Below, in pieces: positions 20,649-30,936 of a stretch of 64,000 bases of DNA. Both the position numbers and the translations under genes were made by a program. The notes below the pieces were generated by a model, which made no database searches, was not told where the DNA came from, and worked only from the letters and a program-made list of their open reading frames with translations. Numbering within the stretch: the first letter of the stretch is position 1; each line of letters starts with the position of its first letter. Source of the stretch: Euglena gracilis (lineage: Eukaryota > Euglenida > Euglenophyceae > Euglenales); the NCBI GenBank assembly GCA_039621445.1, contig CP154954.1, positions 9,550,634 through 9,614,633 of the forward strand, in the 5' to 3' direction.

Positions 20649-23600
20649 AATAGCGTCGGAGCAAAGTGTCATGGCGCCCTTGTGGATGCAGTGCACGGGG
20701 AGAGGGAGATCAAGAGCAATGGCATTGCTGGCCAACTCTCCTCCAGTCCAGGCTTTGAGACGGAGCATCCACCATACATCTGTGCCCTATAGTGTCAGCT
20801 GCCATGCTCAGGGGTGTTCTTAAGGACCCTGGGAGGGGGGGGGTCCCGCAGGCCGGCTGGAAAAAAGGTCCTGGCTGGACCCCCACCCATGGGGGGTGGG
20901 TGTTCCAGGGAGGTTCGAGCCCGAATGGCAGCTGGACCCGACAGCTGCCAAAATGCCCCCAAAAAAGTCCAAATCCAGGAGGGTTGGAATTTTTCAGCCA
21001 AATTTAGGTGGAAAAAATCCCAAAAACCACCCAAAAAGGCCATTTTTGCCCATTTTTTGCCGCTGTTTCCAAAAACTTGGTCCAGCCCAAACGTTATGGG
21101 TCCGGAGGGGACGCCCAGCTTGGAGGTGCTCGTTAGAAAAAAAAGGTGCTGGCTGGCTGGACCCCCCCAGGGGGTAGGGTCCCCTCCGGCTCAAGGAAAC
21201 CCCTGGCCATGCTGGAGTCAGAGGTTCTTAAGCACTGGGGGAGGGGGGAGGAGGCACCCACCCGCCTCAGGGGTGCCCTGGGGGACCTCGGGGGGCCCCC
21301 AGGGGGACCGGACCCACTTTGGGGGCCACTTTTGGTCCGGTTCTGGGTCCAAAGAAAACCCCCTGGGTGGGGTCTGCCCCATCGCGGTCAGTAATATGAT
21401 CAAGCAAAAGGGTGAAATGGTTTTAAAGACTGAAGTGAGCCTTGACCTGGAAAATCTGTGCAGAAACGGGTCCGCAAACGTTACTCGAATGGTGGCGAGT
21501 GGTAGGATTGTTAAAATAGATGTTTTATGTGGTATGATTTTCAAGAAAGAACACCCACAAACACCACCGTGCATCCCTGTTTCGCGGACCGTCTTCTATG
21601 TGCTCCCTTTCACAAACGGAGCATATATGTTTCGCTATAAAATCCAAACACAAATGGTCTGCGTTGAAACTTGGGGGAGGGCTTAGAGTACAGAGCACAC
21701 CTACCCCCCCCCCTCTAGAAGCTGTCACCAAGCAAATCAATGAGTGCACACGTGGGGTGAAAATTTTCTGGGAGACCCAGGGGTGCAGGGGTGGACTTTG
21801 CAACATGACAATGAGTGCAGTACCACAAATAATGTGTTGGTAAAATCATGAGTGCAACGCTACACAATCAAAAAATTTCAGCGCCCATCCGAAACATCCA
21901 TCCATCCATTCATCCCATCAACCAACCAACGACTTTTGTGAGCATCCGTGAACATGTGCAGGTGAAAATGCAGGTTGCGTTCAAACCAAGCCAATCCTGT
22001 CAGAAGACCCCTAGAATATATAACGCGCCTTGCGGTAATGAAGGAGAGTCAGAAAGGGGCAGCACCTGACGTGAAGGCCTGCCACTGACAGCAGCAGTCA
22101 CGCGCGACGCGGCAGGAGGATAGACCCCTGGACGAATGGATTGTGGGCGACGATCGCATGGACCCCAGGGGGAGGCGGTAAGCGCCGCATGAGTCCGGTG
22201 TTGCCACGCCGAGAAAGTCCCTGGTTTGGCACAAATATACCCCATTTGGGGAGAGAAAGAGCACCCTTACCACCAACTTTCAGAGACAGTTTCCTTCATT
22301 GTCTTTTTTTCCGCTACGTTTTCAAAGGATAATTCCCAGGCAGCAGGCTGGGGAAGAAGGTCTGGAAACGAGACCTATGACTCGACCCGTCCTCCCAGCA
22401 CCACCACAGGTGCTGGTCATGTAATTGGAAATGCAATGCAAAAAAAAAACAATAAATGCACCAAGGTAATTCCTCAAGGAAACTTCAACAATAACATCGA
22501 TAATATCATTATAAGTCAGGGAGGGGAACAAAACATGGACCCTCGGAAAACGGGACGCAAAAAAAACACAAAATAAACACAAAATAAACGCCAAAAATGC
22601 AAGTAGCATGTAAATTCCTGCAGAAGCTCCCCCCGGGATGTACATTTTCTGGTCGAGAGGAAGAATTATCACCCCCTTTTGGGGAAAAAATTCATTCTGC
22701 AACATTAAAAATTGTGCAACATGAGCCATATTTGAGACAATGTTTCGCATTTTTAACAAAAAAAAATATATTAAAATTAACACAACAAATATCAGCAAAA
22801 AAATGCAAATTGTGCAAAAAAAAATGCAAATTGAGCAAAAAAACTTTGAGCAAATTTCAAAATTTTGATTAAGTTTTGATGTATATTATTGGTTAAGTTT
22901 TGGGAAAATGCTGATTCAAAATGCGCAACTTTCGGCAAAAAAAATGAAGTTTTTCTAAGTCCAAAAAAATTACACCGGAAATCAAAAAATAAACAGAAGA
23001 AAAACACACAGAAAAAAAGACGCAAAACATGCAAACTTTGCCAAAGTTAAAAACCGCAAAAAAAACACATTTGCGATTCTCCCCTCCTGTATCATTAAAA
23101 TTATGATTAAAATAAAGTTCAAATGACGAATATTTGTTTTTGTGGAACATACCCAAATATCAAAAAAAAAGGAAAACGCATTTTGTTCAAGAGTGAAATG
23201 AAAACATTTTTTTCCAATTCCCGGTGCGCAGTGCAGGAAGGTTTTTTCTCCTTTTTGGAACCTGCCAAGAAGAGCACCCCTCCCAGCATCCAGGGGGCAT
23301 TCAGGATTCTCCCCCATCACCATGACGAACGACATGGGGGAACCCCCCCCCCGCCACCTACTTCAATACCGAAGGTCCTGCCTTTTGACCTGACATTTTC
23401 TCCAGCATTTCACTGATTTTTTTTTGCACAGGGGAGGAGGGGTCTGGAGGAGGGGAGGAGGAGGCCTCCTTCTTCCTTACTCAGCACTTGAGTACAGCCA
23501 GCCAGAAACTTTTTCCAACATGCAGCTGGCCAGACTCGCCCCCAGGGGTCTCTGGGAACCCCCAAACTCGTTTTTGTGCAATTTGTTTCGAAAACTGCAA

Positions 23601-25137
23601 AAACCATATGTGATAACTTAAATAACACGAAGCTTTGAACAAGGGGGAAAATTGGTTCCCCCGGGGGGAGGGGGCATTAGAACCCCGGGGGGTAATGTCC
23701 TCTGCTTGAGAAGTTCCCTGAATGCCTGAAAATTCTCACTATGCACATTGTTCATTGTCGACCCAGCCCCCTTCAACAACCAATGAAATGCAAACCTGCT
23801 TCCGTTGTTTACGTTCTTACGTATTTTTGGACGAGAAATTTTTTGTATCATAAACTTTTCTTTTTTTCAATGAATGTGATGTTGTTCCCATCAAGGATTC
23901 CCATCAAGGATTGCAAAATGGCACACTGCTCTGCCTAATGCAAACTGTTGAAACAAAAGATTCTGTAAACATCTTCCTGGTAAGAGTATGCCCCCATTCA
24001 GAAACTTTCAACTTGCAGGTCAGTCAGTGCCGGGGACCGTACCAACTTCCTGTAGCCACATATTGGCTGCCAGCAAGACAGTTTTCAGGGTGGACGCTGA
24101 CAGGGTCTCGGGGATAACAGTTTCCCGGGGGGGGGGGGGGGGGTGAGCACTCTGGTGCGGAATCCGGCAGAATTAGTTGAAAAAGTTGCTGCCAAGATAT
24201 GCAACAAATGCAAAGTATCCCAAATCTTGTTTTGCAAAAACTGCAAATCATCAGGGTTTTTCGGACGACGGAAAAACTTCCTCCAATTTGTGCACCTTTC
24301 ATTTTCTACCCTGAATGGCTTTCGCCTGAACAATCATTTTGCAAAAAAGCCGATATTGCCACAAATATCATCAAAATTTTGAAGTCAGGAGCCTAATTTG
24401 CCACGTGATCAGTGTCTTTGGGTCTTCCATTTCAGCCATGAAATGTATGTGCATTGTAGCAAATCCTACCTCCACTCACATCAGGTCACAGGTGAAAGCG
24501 GTGTGCAGCGAAACAAAGCAAAAAGCGTCGTACAAGGCGACTTCCATAACATACACGCAATGCAGTGCTCAAACCGGGAAGTGCTTTGCCTTTTGAGACA
24601 AATAAGAACACATTGAAAATGCCAGTGATTGACGGTTGAACCCAGGGGAAAGTGCATGCCAGTGTCTCGAGTTGGAGAATGATGGCATAGTGTTTGTCGT
24701 GGTGCATGCAATCAAGGAAAGACGTGGTGTCCAACTGGCCTTGTCCCCCCCCCTTGTATAATACCCTTAAGACCCTGGGGGGGGGGTGCGTAAACTAACC
24801 AGGGGTTGTGCTGAGACATGGGGGAAAATATTGACTGCAAAAAAAAAAATACGGCGCTTCGCGCCGAACAGGAAAAATAAACCTCATTTTGGAGGCCCAC
24901 TGTTGAATTTACCGGCATTTGGATGCAAAAAAAAAAATCAACCATATCTCACCAAATCAGGCTTCAGAAGTTTCTAAAATTTCGAACTTTTCCAGAAATT
25001 TATCTCATGGACGCGCACAAGTTAAGCCTCCCCGAGAAGATGACCTTTTAAAAGATGGTTCAAAACTGAGGGGTGCTTAGACGAGGGTGGCACTTAGACA
25101 AGGAGAGGGGAGGTATTTCAGAATAGAAATGAATGAA
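20649..25137. other. Gene-poor stretch
   Basis: 20,820-21,190 holds two GGCTGGAAAAAAGG(T)-type G/C-run repeats. 22,790-23,050 and 23,160-23,220 are rich in A runs. 24,015-24,145 is a TGACAGG/CCCGGG dispersed repeat ending in G19. 24,851-24,870 is a GC hairpin (CGGCGCTTCGCGCCG). Plus-strand frames such as 21,370-21,690 are open but unsupported. Confidence 0.5.
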
Positions 25138-25419
25138 TTAAAAAAATGAATAAAGCACGTTGTATTCCTCCTTTTGGGCAACGCCAAAATTTTGGGACAT
25201 GGTTTCAGGATTAGTATTACCCCCAAATTGTTCCAGTAACATAACGTAACATCCCATGGTAATGAGGCAGCCATTGGAAAGTTGCCAAACACCCATGCTG
25301 GGTTTCGTGCACTCTGTATGCTGCGGTGTTTTGAAAAGAAATGTTGATTTGTACATTTGCACACACCAACAAATGAAGAATCCTTCAGTGCAAGTTGTGC
25401 CACCCAAATGCCTCCGCAT
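25138..25419 (-). CDS. Unrecognised 93-residue open frame
   Basis: ATG at 25,417-25,419 to TAA, reading MRRHLGGTTCTEGFFICW, then KPSMGVWQLSNGCLITMG and NPETMSQNFGVAQKEEYN. It contains charged and aromatic residues in normal proportion. An overlapping frame of 238 codons on the same strand (25,793-25,077) is longer but has a poorer residue mix. With no partner or splice evidence either could be chance. Confidence 0.25.
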   Translation of the reverse strand: MRRHLGGTTCTEGFFICWCVQMYKSTFLFKTPQHTECTKPSMGVWQLSNGCLITMGCYVMLLEQFGGNTNPETMSQNFGVAQKEEYNVLYSFF

Positions 25420-27244
25420 CGAACTTTCGAAACAAATTTTGTGAATGTGAGATAATTTGTTGAATCAATTTTGCTCAAGTTTCGGTCAGGCATGCTATTT
25501 AGGAGGCACAACAAACACGAGATACTTTGTAAGGGTGAGTGCCAGTGTTTCAAATTCCTCTTCCAAATAGCTGTTCCACAAATGCTTGTGAAATTGTGCA
25601 AGTGGTGGGCGTGCGCAAATGGGCAAATGGTCTGCTTGCGCATCTGTGCAAACCGACCATTTTTCCAACTCTTCGCACACGTGCCGTTTAGAGGATGCGG
25701 CATCACTGCAGTTTGGAAGTCCTTAAGTACAAATACAACTGCCGGTACCTTCCGTCCTCCGACCGGGGGGGGGGGGGGGTGATCATTGGACATGGAGTTA
25801 TGACTAAAAAGGTGTCCTCTGACTGGTCACTGGATAGGGTCAAAAAAAAGTCGGCAGGTATCCACCAACCAAAAAAGAATTTTTTTCCTTCCCATGCTCT
25901 GCACCAAAAAAATTGGCAATTCTGACAGTTTTTGCCCAAAAATAAACTGGCAAAAATGAAATTTTTGGCCAATTTTTCGACGATTTTGGACACAAGAAAT
26001 TTTCGGCCCAGCACTTCGTGCCTGGACAAATTTGGCCAACCCTCCAAAAAGGCGTCCTCCGACCAGTAGGGGGAGGTCATTGGACATGGAGGGGTTGTTG
26101 GACATGGGGGGTAAAGTAACTTCTTGGCATCGGCAGTTGAGCCTACGGGGTCGTCTACGGGACGTTCCCACGGGGTCGTCGCCTACGGGGTCGTCTACGG
26201 GACGTTCCCACGACCCACGATCCACGATTTCAGGATTTGAAAATTAAAATTTTGGTACACATGCGCCACTTTGCAAATCAACCATAAGAAATGGCTGATT
26301 TGCGCATTTGCACACACCAGCCACTCTAAAAAAAATTATCCCCGTTGCTCTTGGGAAGGGGGTCCAGCAACACAGGAATTTGGAGAGAAAAATAGCCCTG
26401 TGTCCTGGGTCAAGTTGGGCCCAACAGAGGAGGGGGCCGACTCAGGGATAACCGGACGAATCATCCAAAAAAAATTCGGGTCCAAGAATTCTCCCCCCTT
26501 TAGGTGATTCCAATAAACTTAGAGTCACCGACAACACCACACCAACTTTGAAAAGAAGGCCTGTTTCACTTTTTTTTTTCATTTCCAAACAGTAAGAAGC
26601 CATATGGAGTCATGGGAAACAATGAGAATAACGCGGACAGGAAAAAATGGAGAAGCAAAAGAAAAAAAAAGAGCGTCCATCGGGTTGGACGGTGGACCAG
26701 AAATGTGCACAGAAGAACAGCACACGACAAAGACATTTCTCGAGGAAAACGTTCCCCGTTGTGTATTTCGAACTGAAAAAAAAATGTGGGGGGGCAGGTT
26801 GGGCCCAGCAGAGGAGGGGGGGGGGTCAACTTTGGGGGTCAAGGAGCCAACAGCCAGGGGTTATAATAGGGGGGGGGGTCATTACATTCATTTTCCTGCT
26901 CCAAACACGCTGACATGGGAGGCTCTTGATGGTCTTAAGTGGTTGGTGTGCACAACTGCGCACACCAACCATTTGCGCATTTGTGCACATGATCATATGA
27001 CCATTTCTGCAGTTGTGTGGATGTCGCGAAGTCTTAAACATCAATCAGGTAGTGTAGGCAACTTGCCACCTGGCAGTCCTCCTGTGTGCTGTATCCCTCT
27101 CATCCACCACCAAACAAAAATGATGGAAAAGCACTCATTTTCCCCCATCATTCGTTTCCCCATCATTTTGCCATTTTGGGGAGCGACGTTTGGGCATAGT
27201 CAAATTTCATACACAAAAAAAAAGGTTGTATGGCATACCTACCC
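25420..27244. other. Gene-poor stretch with a short recurring motif
   Basis: TTGCGCAT(C/T)TG(T/C)(G/A)CA with an adjoining AAATGG or its complement occurs at about 25,634, 26,296 and 26,967. 26,000-26,015 is a GC hairpin variant (AGCACTTCGTGCC). 26,140-26,215 has a direct repeat, TACGGGGTCGTCTACGGGAC. 26,810-26,880 holds several G runs. Confidence 0.45.
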
Positions 27245-27545
27245 CCCCCCCCGGGAAACTGTCACCTGACAGGTTGGCCAGTACCGGGGACCCTGACAAC
27301 TTCCTATACTGACAGGTTGGCCAGTACCAGGGACCCTGAAAGTTTCCCGGGCGGGACCCTGACAGTTTCCCGGGTAGGGCATTTCAAGGGAAAGTCAATG
27401 AAAAATGACCCTGACAGGTTGGCCGGTACCGGGGACCCTGACAACTTCCTATACTGACAGGTTGGCTGGTACCGGGGACCCTGACAGTTTCCCGGGCGGG
27501 ACCCTGACAGGTTCTCGGGCATGACAGTTTCCCGGGGGGGGGGGG
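27245..27545 (+). repeat. TGACAGG/CCCGGG tandem-like repeat
   Basis: Words TGACAGGTTGGCC(A/G)GTACC, GGGACCCTGACAACTTCC and CTGACAGTTTCCCGGG(C)GGG alternate with a loose 40-50-base rhythm, flanked by a C9 run at 27,242 and a G12 run at 27,535. Shorter relatives lie at about 4,435, 7,665, 24,015 and 34,740. Confidence 0.75.
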
Positions 27546-27676
27546 GTAGGTATGGTCAAATCTGGGGCATTTTTAAAATTTTGACCAAATTTGCCAAAAA
27601 AAATGCCAATTTGGGGGTTTGGGGTCATTTTGGGGTCAGACTTTCACCAACTCTCTTGACTTATAAAAACCCCACA

Positions 27677-27752
27677 CTTATAAACCCCCCCCTTCGGCTG
27701 ACCAACCAAACCAGATCCTATAAACCCTGTGAGATAAGTGGGGGGGGGGGGG
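27677..27752 (+). repeat. C-run/G-run inverted repeat with TTCGGCTGACCAACC, copy 1
   Basis: TATAAACCCCCCCC, TTCGGCTGACCAACCAAACC, GATCCTATAAACCC, then AAGTGGGGGGGG. Further copies lie at 29,412-29,497 (same strand), 50,238-50,340 and, partly, 50,521-50,592 (opposite strand). The outer C and G runs can pair. Confidence 0.75.
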
Positions 27753-28124
27753 TGCCGGGGTTTCATGTACTTTTGGTAAAAATTTCTCATTTTAAGGAGG
27801 CTAACCCCGGGGTTTCACAAATCTGCGACACCTTTCGGACGGTCAAAAACACCAACCCCTCGGTGTCGGCGCTGGAAAATAATGCAAATCAACCATTGGA
27901 GGTCCGGCGTGTTACAAGAAGTCTAAAAACCTGGAATCCTCTAAAGCAAAACAAAAGGTCTCAAAGCGCAATAATTTGAACTCAAAATGTGATCTGGTGC
28001 CCCAGGACAGGAATGTGGAAGCATGGACTTTGAAGGTTCAACACTTTCTCACTGGCACGACAATGCTGAAGTGCAAGTTACGCCGCCTAAGAGGCCCCCA
28101 TCCGGCAATGTTTAATGTGTCTGT

Positions 28125-28288
28125 GTTTGTTTGTTTATTTGTTTGTTTATTTATTTACGTGCGTGGGTGCAGTGGGTGGGGATGGGTGTGGGTGGTGCGT
28201 GCGAGTGTGTATGTGTGTGTACGTGCATGCGGGCGGGCGGGCAGGCGGGCGCATGCGTGCGTGTGAGTGTGTGCGTGCGGTCATGCGT

Positions 28289-28374
<86 letters not shown>

Positions 28375-28439
28375 ACGCGCGTGCGCGCGCTTGTGTGTGT
28401 GCATGTGTGCATGCGTGCGTGCGCGCTTGTGTGTGTGTG

Positions 28440-28471
<32 letters not shown>

Positions 28472-28525
28472 TGCATGCATGTGTTTGTGTGTGTGTTTGT
28501 GTGTGCGTGCGTGTGTGTGTTGTTA
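28125..28525. repeat. GT/GTGC microsatellite
   Basis: TTTGTTTA words pass into a long GTGTGT tract with GTGCGTGC interruptions. Cys/Val and His/Thr frames across it are artefacts. Confidence 0.95.
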
Positions 28526-28827
28526 CAAGTTCACATGATTGTGTGGTTTTCCACATTCATTCACATCTTGAGGAAAGTAGCTTCCCTGACAAGTGCCAAG
28601 CTGGCACATAATACATAATGAATACAATCCGCCTAACCCTGACATAGACAAAACCTGGGCCGTGGAATTTCATCACAGGAATATTCAGGGGCATGACAGT
28701 ACGCCACCGTCACAAGTTGACCACTCATCATCCACTTGTCCAGGTCATCAAGTAGTGCTGCTGATAGCATTACGCTTCAGGAGCGGGAGGGGACGGGAGG
28801 TGTGCTGTGGGAGGTTGGATCGAGTTT

Positions 28828-29123
28828 GGTTGGACCGCGGCCGACCGCCGCAGACAGCTGTGGTTGGGGCCGCGGCCGGCCGCAGCCGGCCGCAGTCCAA
28901 CCATGACCAAAAATTTCCATGCGTGGTTGGATTGTCATTCGGCCGCGGCCGGCCGCGGCCTATCCGGCCGCCAACCACGGCAGGTCTGCAACGCTGTTGG
29001 TTGGAAAGGATCTGGCCGCGGCCGGCCGCGGCCACAAACTTTTCCAACCACAGGGCGGTGCGGTTGGAAATGGGTTGGCCGCGGCCAGCCGCGGTCAACG
29101 ACTGCTTTCAGCCATTTTCAACC
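28828..29123. repeat. Left array of GGTTGGAA/TTCCAACC palindromic cassettes
   Basis: Four cassettes have outer arms at 28,828-28,902, 28,925-28,976, 28,999-29,049 and 29,062-29,123. The 20-bp perfect palindrome GGCCGCGGCCGGCCGCGGCC sits at 28,941-28,960 and 29,014-29,033; a two-mismatch form lies at 29,077-29,096. Each cassette can fold into a hairpin with unpaired shoulders. Confidence 0.9.
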
Positions 29124-29136
29124 ATCAACCATTACT

Positions 29137-29217
29137 GAGCAATTACCCAAGTGGTCCAAGGCCAGGGCTGTCAAAACAGTGCATTCTGTGTGTGTGGGTT
29201 CGAATCCCACATTGCTT
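29137..29217 (+). pseudogene. tRNA-like sequence, class II size, degenerate anticodon arm
   Basis: Acceptor halves GAGCAAT (29,137-29,143) and ATTGCTT (29,211-29,217) pair over seven positions with one G-U. The T arm GTGGGTTCGAATCCCAC is perfect, and AAGTGGTCCAAGGC is a typical D loop. The 81-base length fits a Leu/Ser-type tRNA, but the middle does not fold into a 5-bp anticodon stem with a 7-base loop. So this is a tRNA-derived relic or SINE head rather than a working tRNA. Confidence 0.5.
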
Positions 29218-29262
29218 ACTTTGGTAATTCTTTTCAGATCATCCAAAAATGTCAAAAAAAGT

Positions 29263-29335
29263 GAGCAGTGTGGGATTCGAACCCACGACACCGCATACAT
29301 GGACAGCTGTTAACACGGTCCTACCCGTGTCTGCA
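29263..29335 (-). pseudogene. Second tRNA-like fragment, inverted
   Basis: The minus strand ends with the same T arm, GTGGGTTCGAATCCCAC (29,270-29,286), followed by ACTGCTC. The matching 5' acceptor half is absent. With the plus-strand copy it forms an inverted repeat of 26-base arms (29,194-29,219 and 29,261-29,286, three mismatches). Confidence 0.45.
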
Positions 29336-29914
29336 AAAGGAGGGGTAAAGAACCGATGATGAAACAGGGAACAAGGAAATTCTTTAGAGATGCAAGCAAC
29401 AACAATACCGGGACCTAATAAACCCCCCCCTTCGGCCGGCCAACCGAACCCTACTGATCCTGCAAACCACGGGGGTTTACAAGTGGGGGGGGTTAATAAA
29501 AACCAAAACAAATGAAAAGACATAAAATTAAAAAAAAAATTGAAAAAAACGAATTCTAAAAATAAATAAATGAATGAATAAATAATCCAAAACGCGCACC
29601 CTACCAAAATACTTCTGTGTGTGCAAGGCAAGGATGGCCAAAACGCGCACCCTAACAAAATGCTTTTGTGTGTGCAAGGCAAGGATGGCCGAAGCGCGCC
29701 TCCCTAATGAACTCAGTCGGCCTACGGCCTCTACCGGGGGGGGCTGCCGCCCCCCCCGGACCCCCCGCCGAAAATAACAAAATATCCTTGTGTGTGCATA
29801 TGGACTTAATACAGGTGTCTGGTCGGAAAAATAGCCCATCTGTGTGTTCCACAGAGTTTGGCGGCGGGGGGCGCCTGGGGCGTCATAAATTGGCCCCTCA
29901 AAGGTACCAGCTAC

Positions 29915-30028
29915 CCCAAAGAGCCGCCCAACTAGGGTTAAAAACATGGGGGGGCGCGAGCGAGGCGCCGGAGGCGCCGAACGAGGGTCCCCCCATGTGT
30001 ATTAACCCTAGTTGGGCGGCTCTTTGGG
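29915..30028. repeat. Hairpin with 27-bp perfect arms around a GC-rich core
   Basis: Arms 29,915-29,941 and 30,002-30,028 are exact reverse complements, running CCCAAAGAGCCGCCCAAC into CTAGGGTTAA. The 60-base spacer begins ACATGGGGGG and ends CCCCCCATGT and contains GGCGCCGGAGGCGCC, so pairing can continue inward. It lies inside the foldback element. The GGGTTAA ends are telomere-like. Confidence 0.95.
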
Positions 30029-30287
30029 TTCGCTGAGTACCTTGTAGAGACCAATCTAACAACGTTGAGCGGGAAATATTCCGCTGTTTGGACAAGAATC
30101 GTAACCCTAACCCTACTCCTTCAAATAACCTCACAAACTCTTTTTGGCCACAGTGAAACACCATCAGGAAATTCTTTTGCAGAAACACCAAAAATTAAAG
30201 AATAAAAAGAGAAATGAAAAAAAATATATAATATAAATATAAAAATAAAAATAAAAATAAAAAAGGTCACGTGAAATGACGTGACGT

Positions 30288-30560
30288 GTGGGGGGGTTTT
30301 GGGGGTTGTGGGGGGTGTGTGGGGGGTGGGGGGTGTGGGGGGTGTGTGGGGGTGTGGGGGGTGTGGGGGGGGTGTGGGGGGGTGGGGGGGGGGGGGGGGG
30401 GGGGTGGGGGGGGGGGGGGGTGGGTGGGGTGGGGGTGGGGGTTGGGTGTGGGGGGGGTGGGGGGTGGGGGGGGTGGTGGGGGGGGTGGGGGTGGTGGGGG
30501 GGTGTGGGGGGTGTGGGGTGTTGGGGGGTCTTGGGGGGGCGGTGGGGGGTTGGGGGGGGG
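30288..30560. repeat. G-rich tract (TGGGGGG words)
   Basis: About 270 bases of G runs of 4 to 19 separated by single T or GTG on the plus strand. A strong G-quadruplex former. Preceded by AAAATAAAAATAA repeats at 30,225-30,263. Confidence 0.95.
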
Positions 30561-30593
30561 TCTGGAACGGAATAACAGTGGATGGTCGGTGCT

Positions 30594-30893
30594 GGTTGGA
30601 ACCGCGGTCGGCCGCGGTCAGCCGCAAGAGGCCGATGCCATTCCAACCAGACCTTTGAAAATCTTTGTTTGGTTGGAAATGGGCCGGCCGCGGCCGGCCG
30701 CGGCCAGCCCACATTCCAACCAGACACTGGCTCGGTTGGAAATTTTGTCGACCGCGGCCGGCCGCGGTCGGCCGCGGCTGGCTAAATTTCCAACCATCTG
30801 AAGGAAAAAAGTGGCTTGGTTGGAACCCCAATTGGCCGCAGCCGGCCGCCAAATAGCCGTGGTTGGGGCCGCGGCCGGCCGCGGCCGCCAACC
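30594..30893. repeat. Right array of GGTTGGAA/TTCCAACC palindromic cassettes
   Basis: Cassettes have arms at 30,594-30,648, 30,671-30,721, 30,734-30,795 and 30,818-30,893. Perfect copies of the 20-bp palindrome lie at 30,686-30,705 and 30,867-30,886. The outermost cassette is the reverse complement of the outermost left cassette. Confidence 0.9.
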
Positions 30894-30936
30894 AAACTCG
30901 ATCCAACCTCCCACAGCAACCCCCCCCTTCAGGAGC

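Larger units (their letters stand above)
28785..30926. mobile_element. Complete foldback-type DNA transposon with palindromic cassette arrays
   Basis: A 10-bp direct repeat, CTTCAGGAGC, flanks the unit at 28,775-28,784 and 30,927-30,936. Inside it, 28,804-28,833 and 30,888-30,917 are perfect 30-bp inverted repeats (GCTGTGGGAGGTTGG... from the outside). The two ends are arrays of at least four cassettes each, of the form GGTTGGAA...GC palindrome...TTCCAACC, in 28,828-29,123 and 30,594-30,893. The interior has two tRNA-like segments, a C-run/G-run repeat, a 27-bp-arm hairpin and a G-rich tract, but no transposase. Foldback and Mutator-like elements make 9-10-bp duplications, which fits; the class call is inference. 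It is non-autonomous and appears intact as an insertion. Confidence 0.75.

Noticed and set aside
25077-25793. 238-codon minus-strand frame
   Set aside because: Residue mix is poor, it overlaps a better-looking 93-codon frame, and nothing supports it elsewhere in the window.
29118-29313. Peptides containing VGFEPT and CGIRTHD
   Set aside because: These are the well-known false translations of tRNA T-arm sequence, here from the two tRNA-like segments.
30281-30801. Gly/Val/Trp-rich plus frames and Pro/His-rich minus frames
   Set aside because: Products of the G-run tract; no codon structure.
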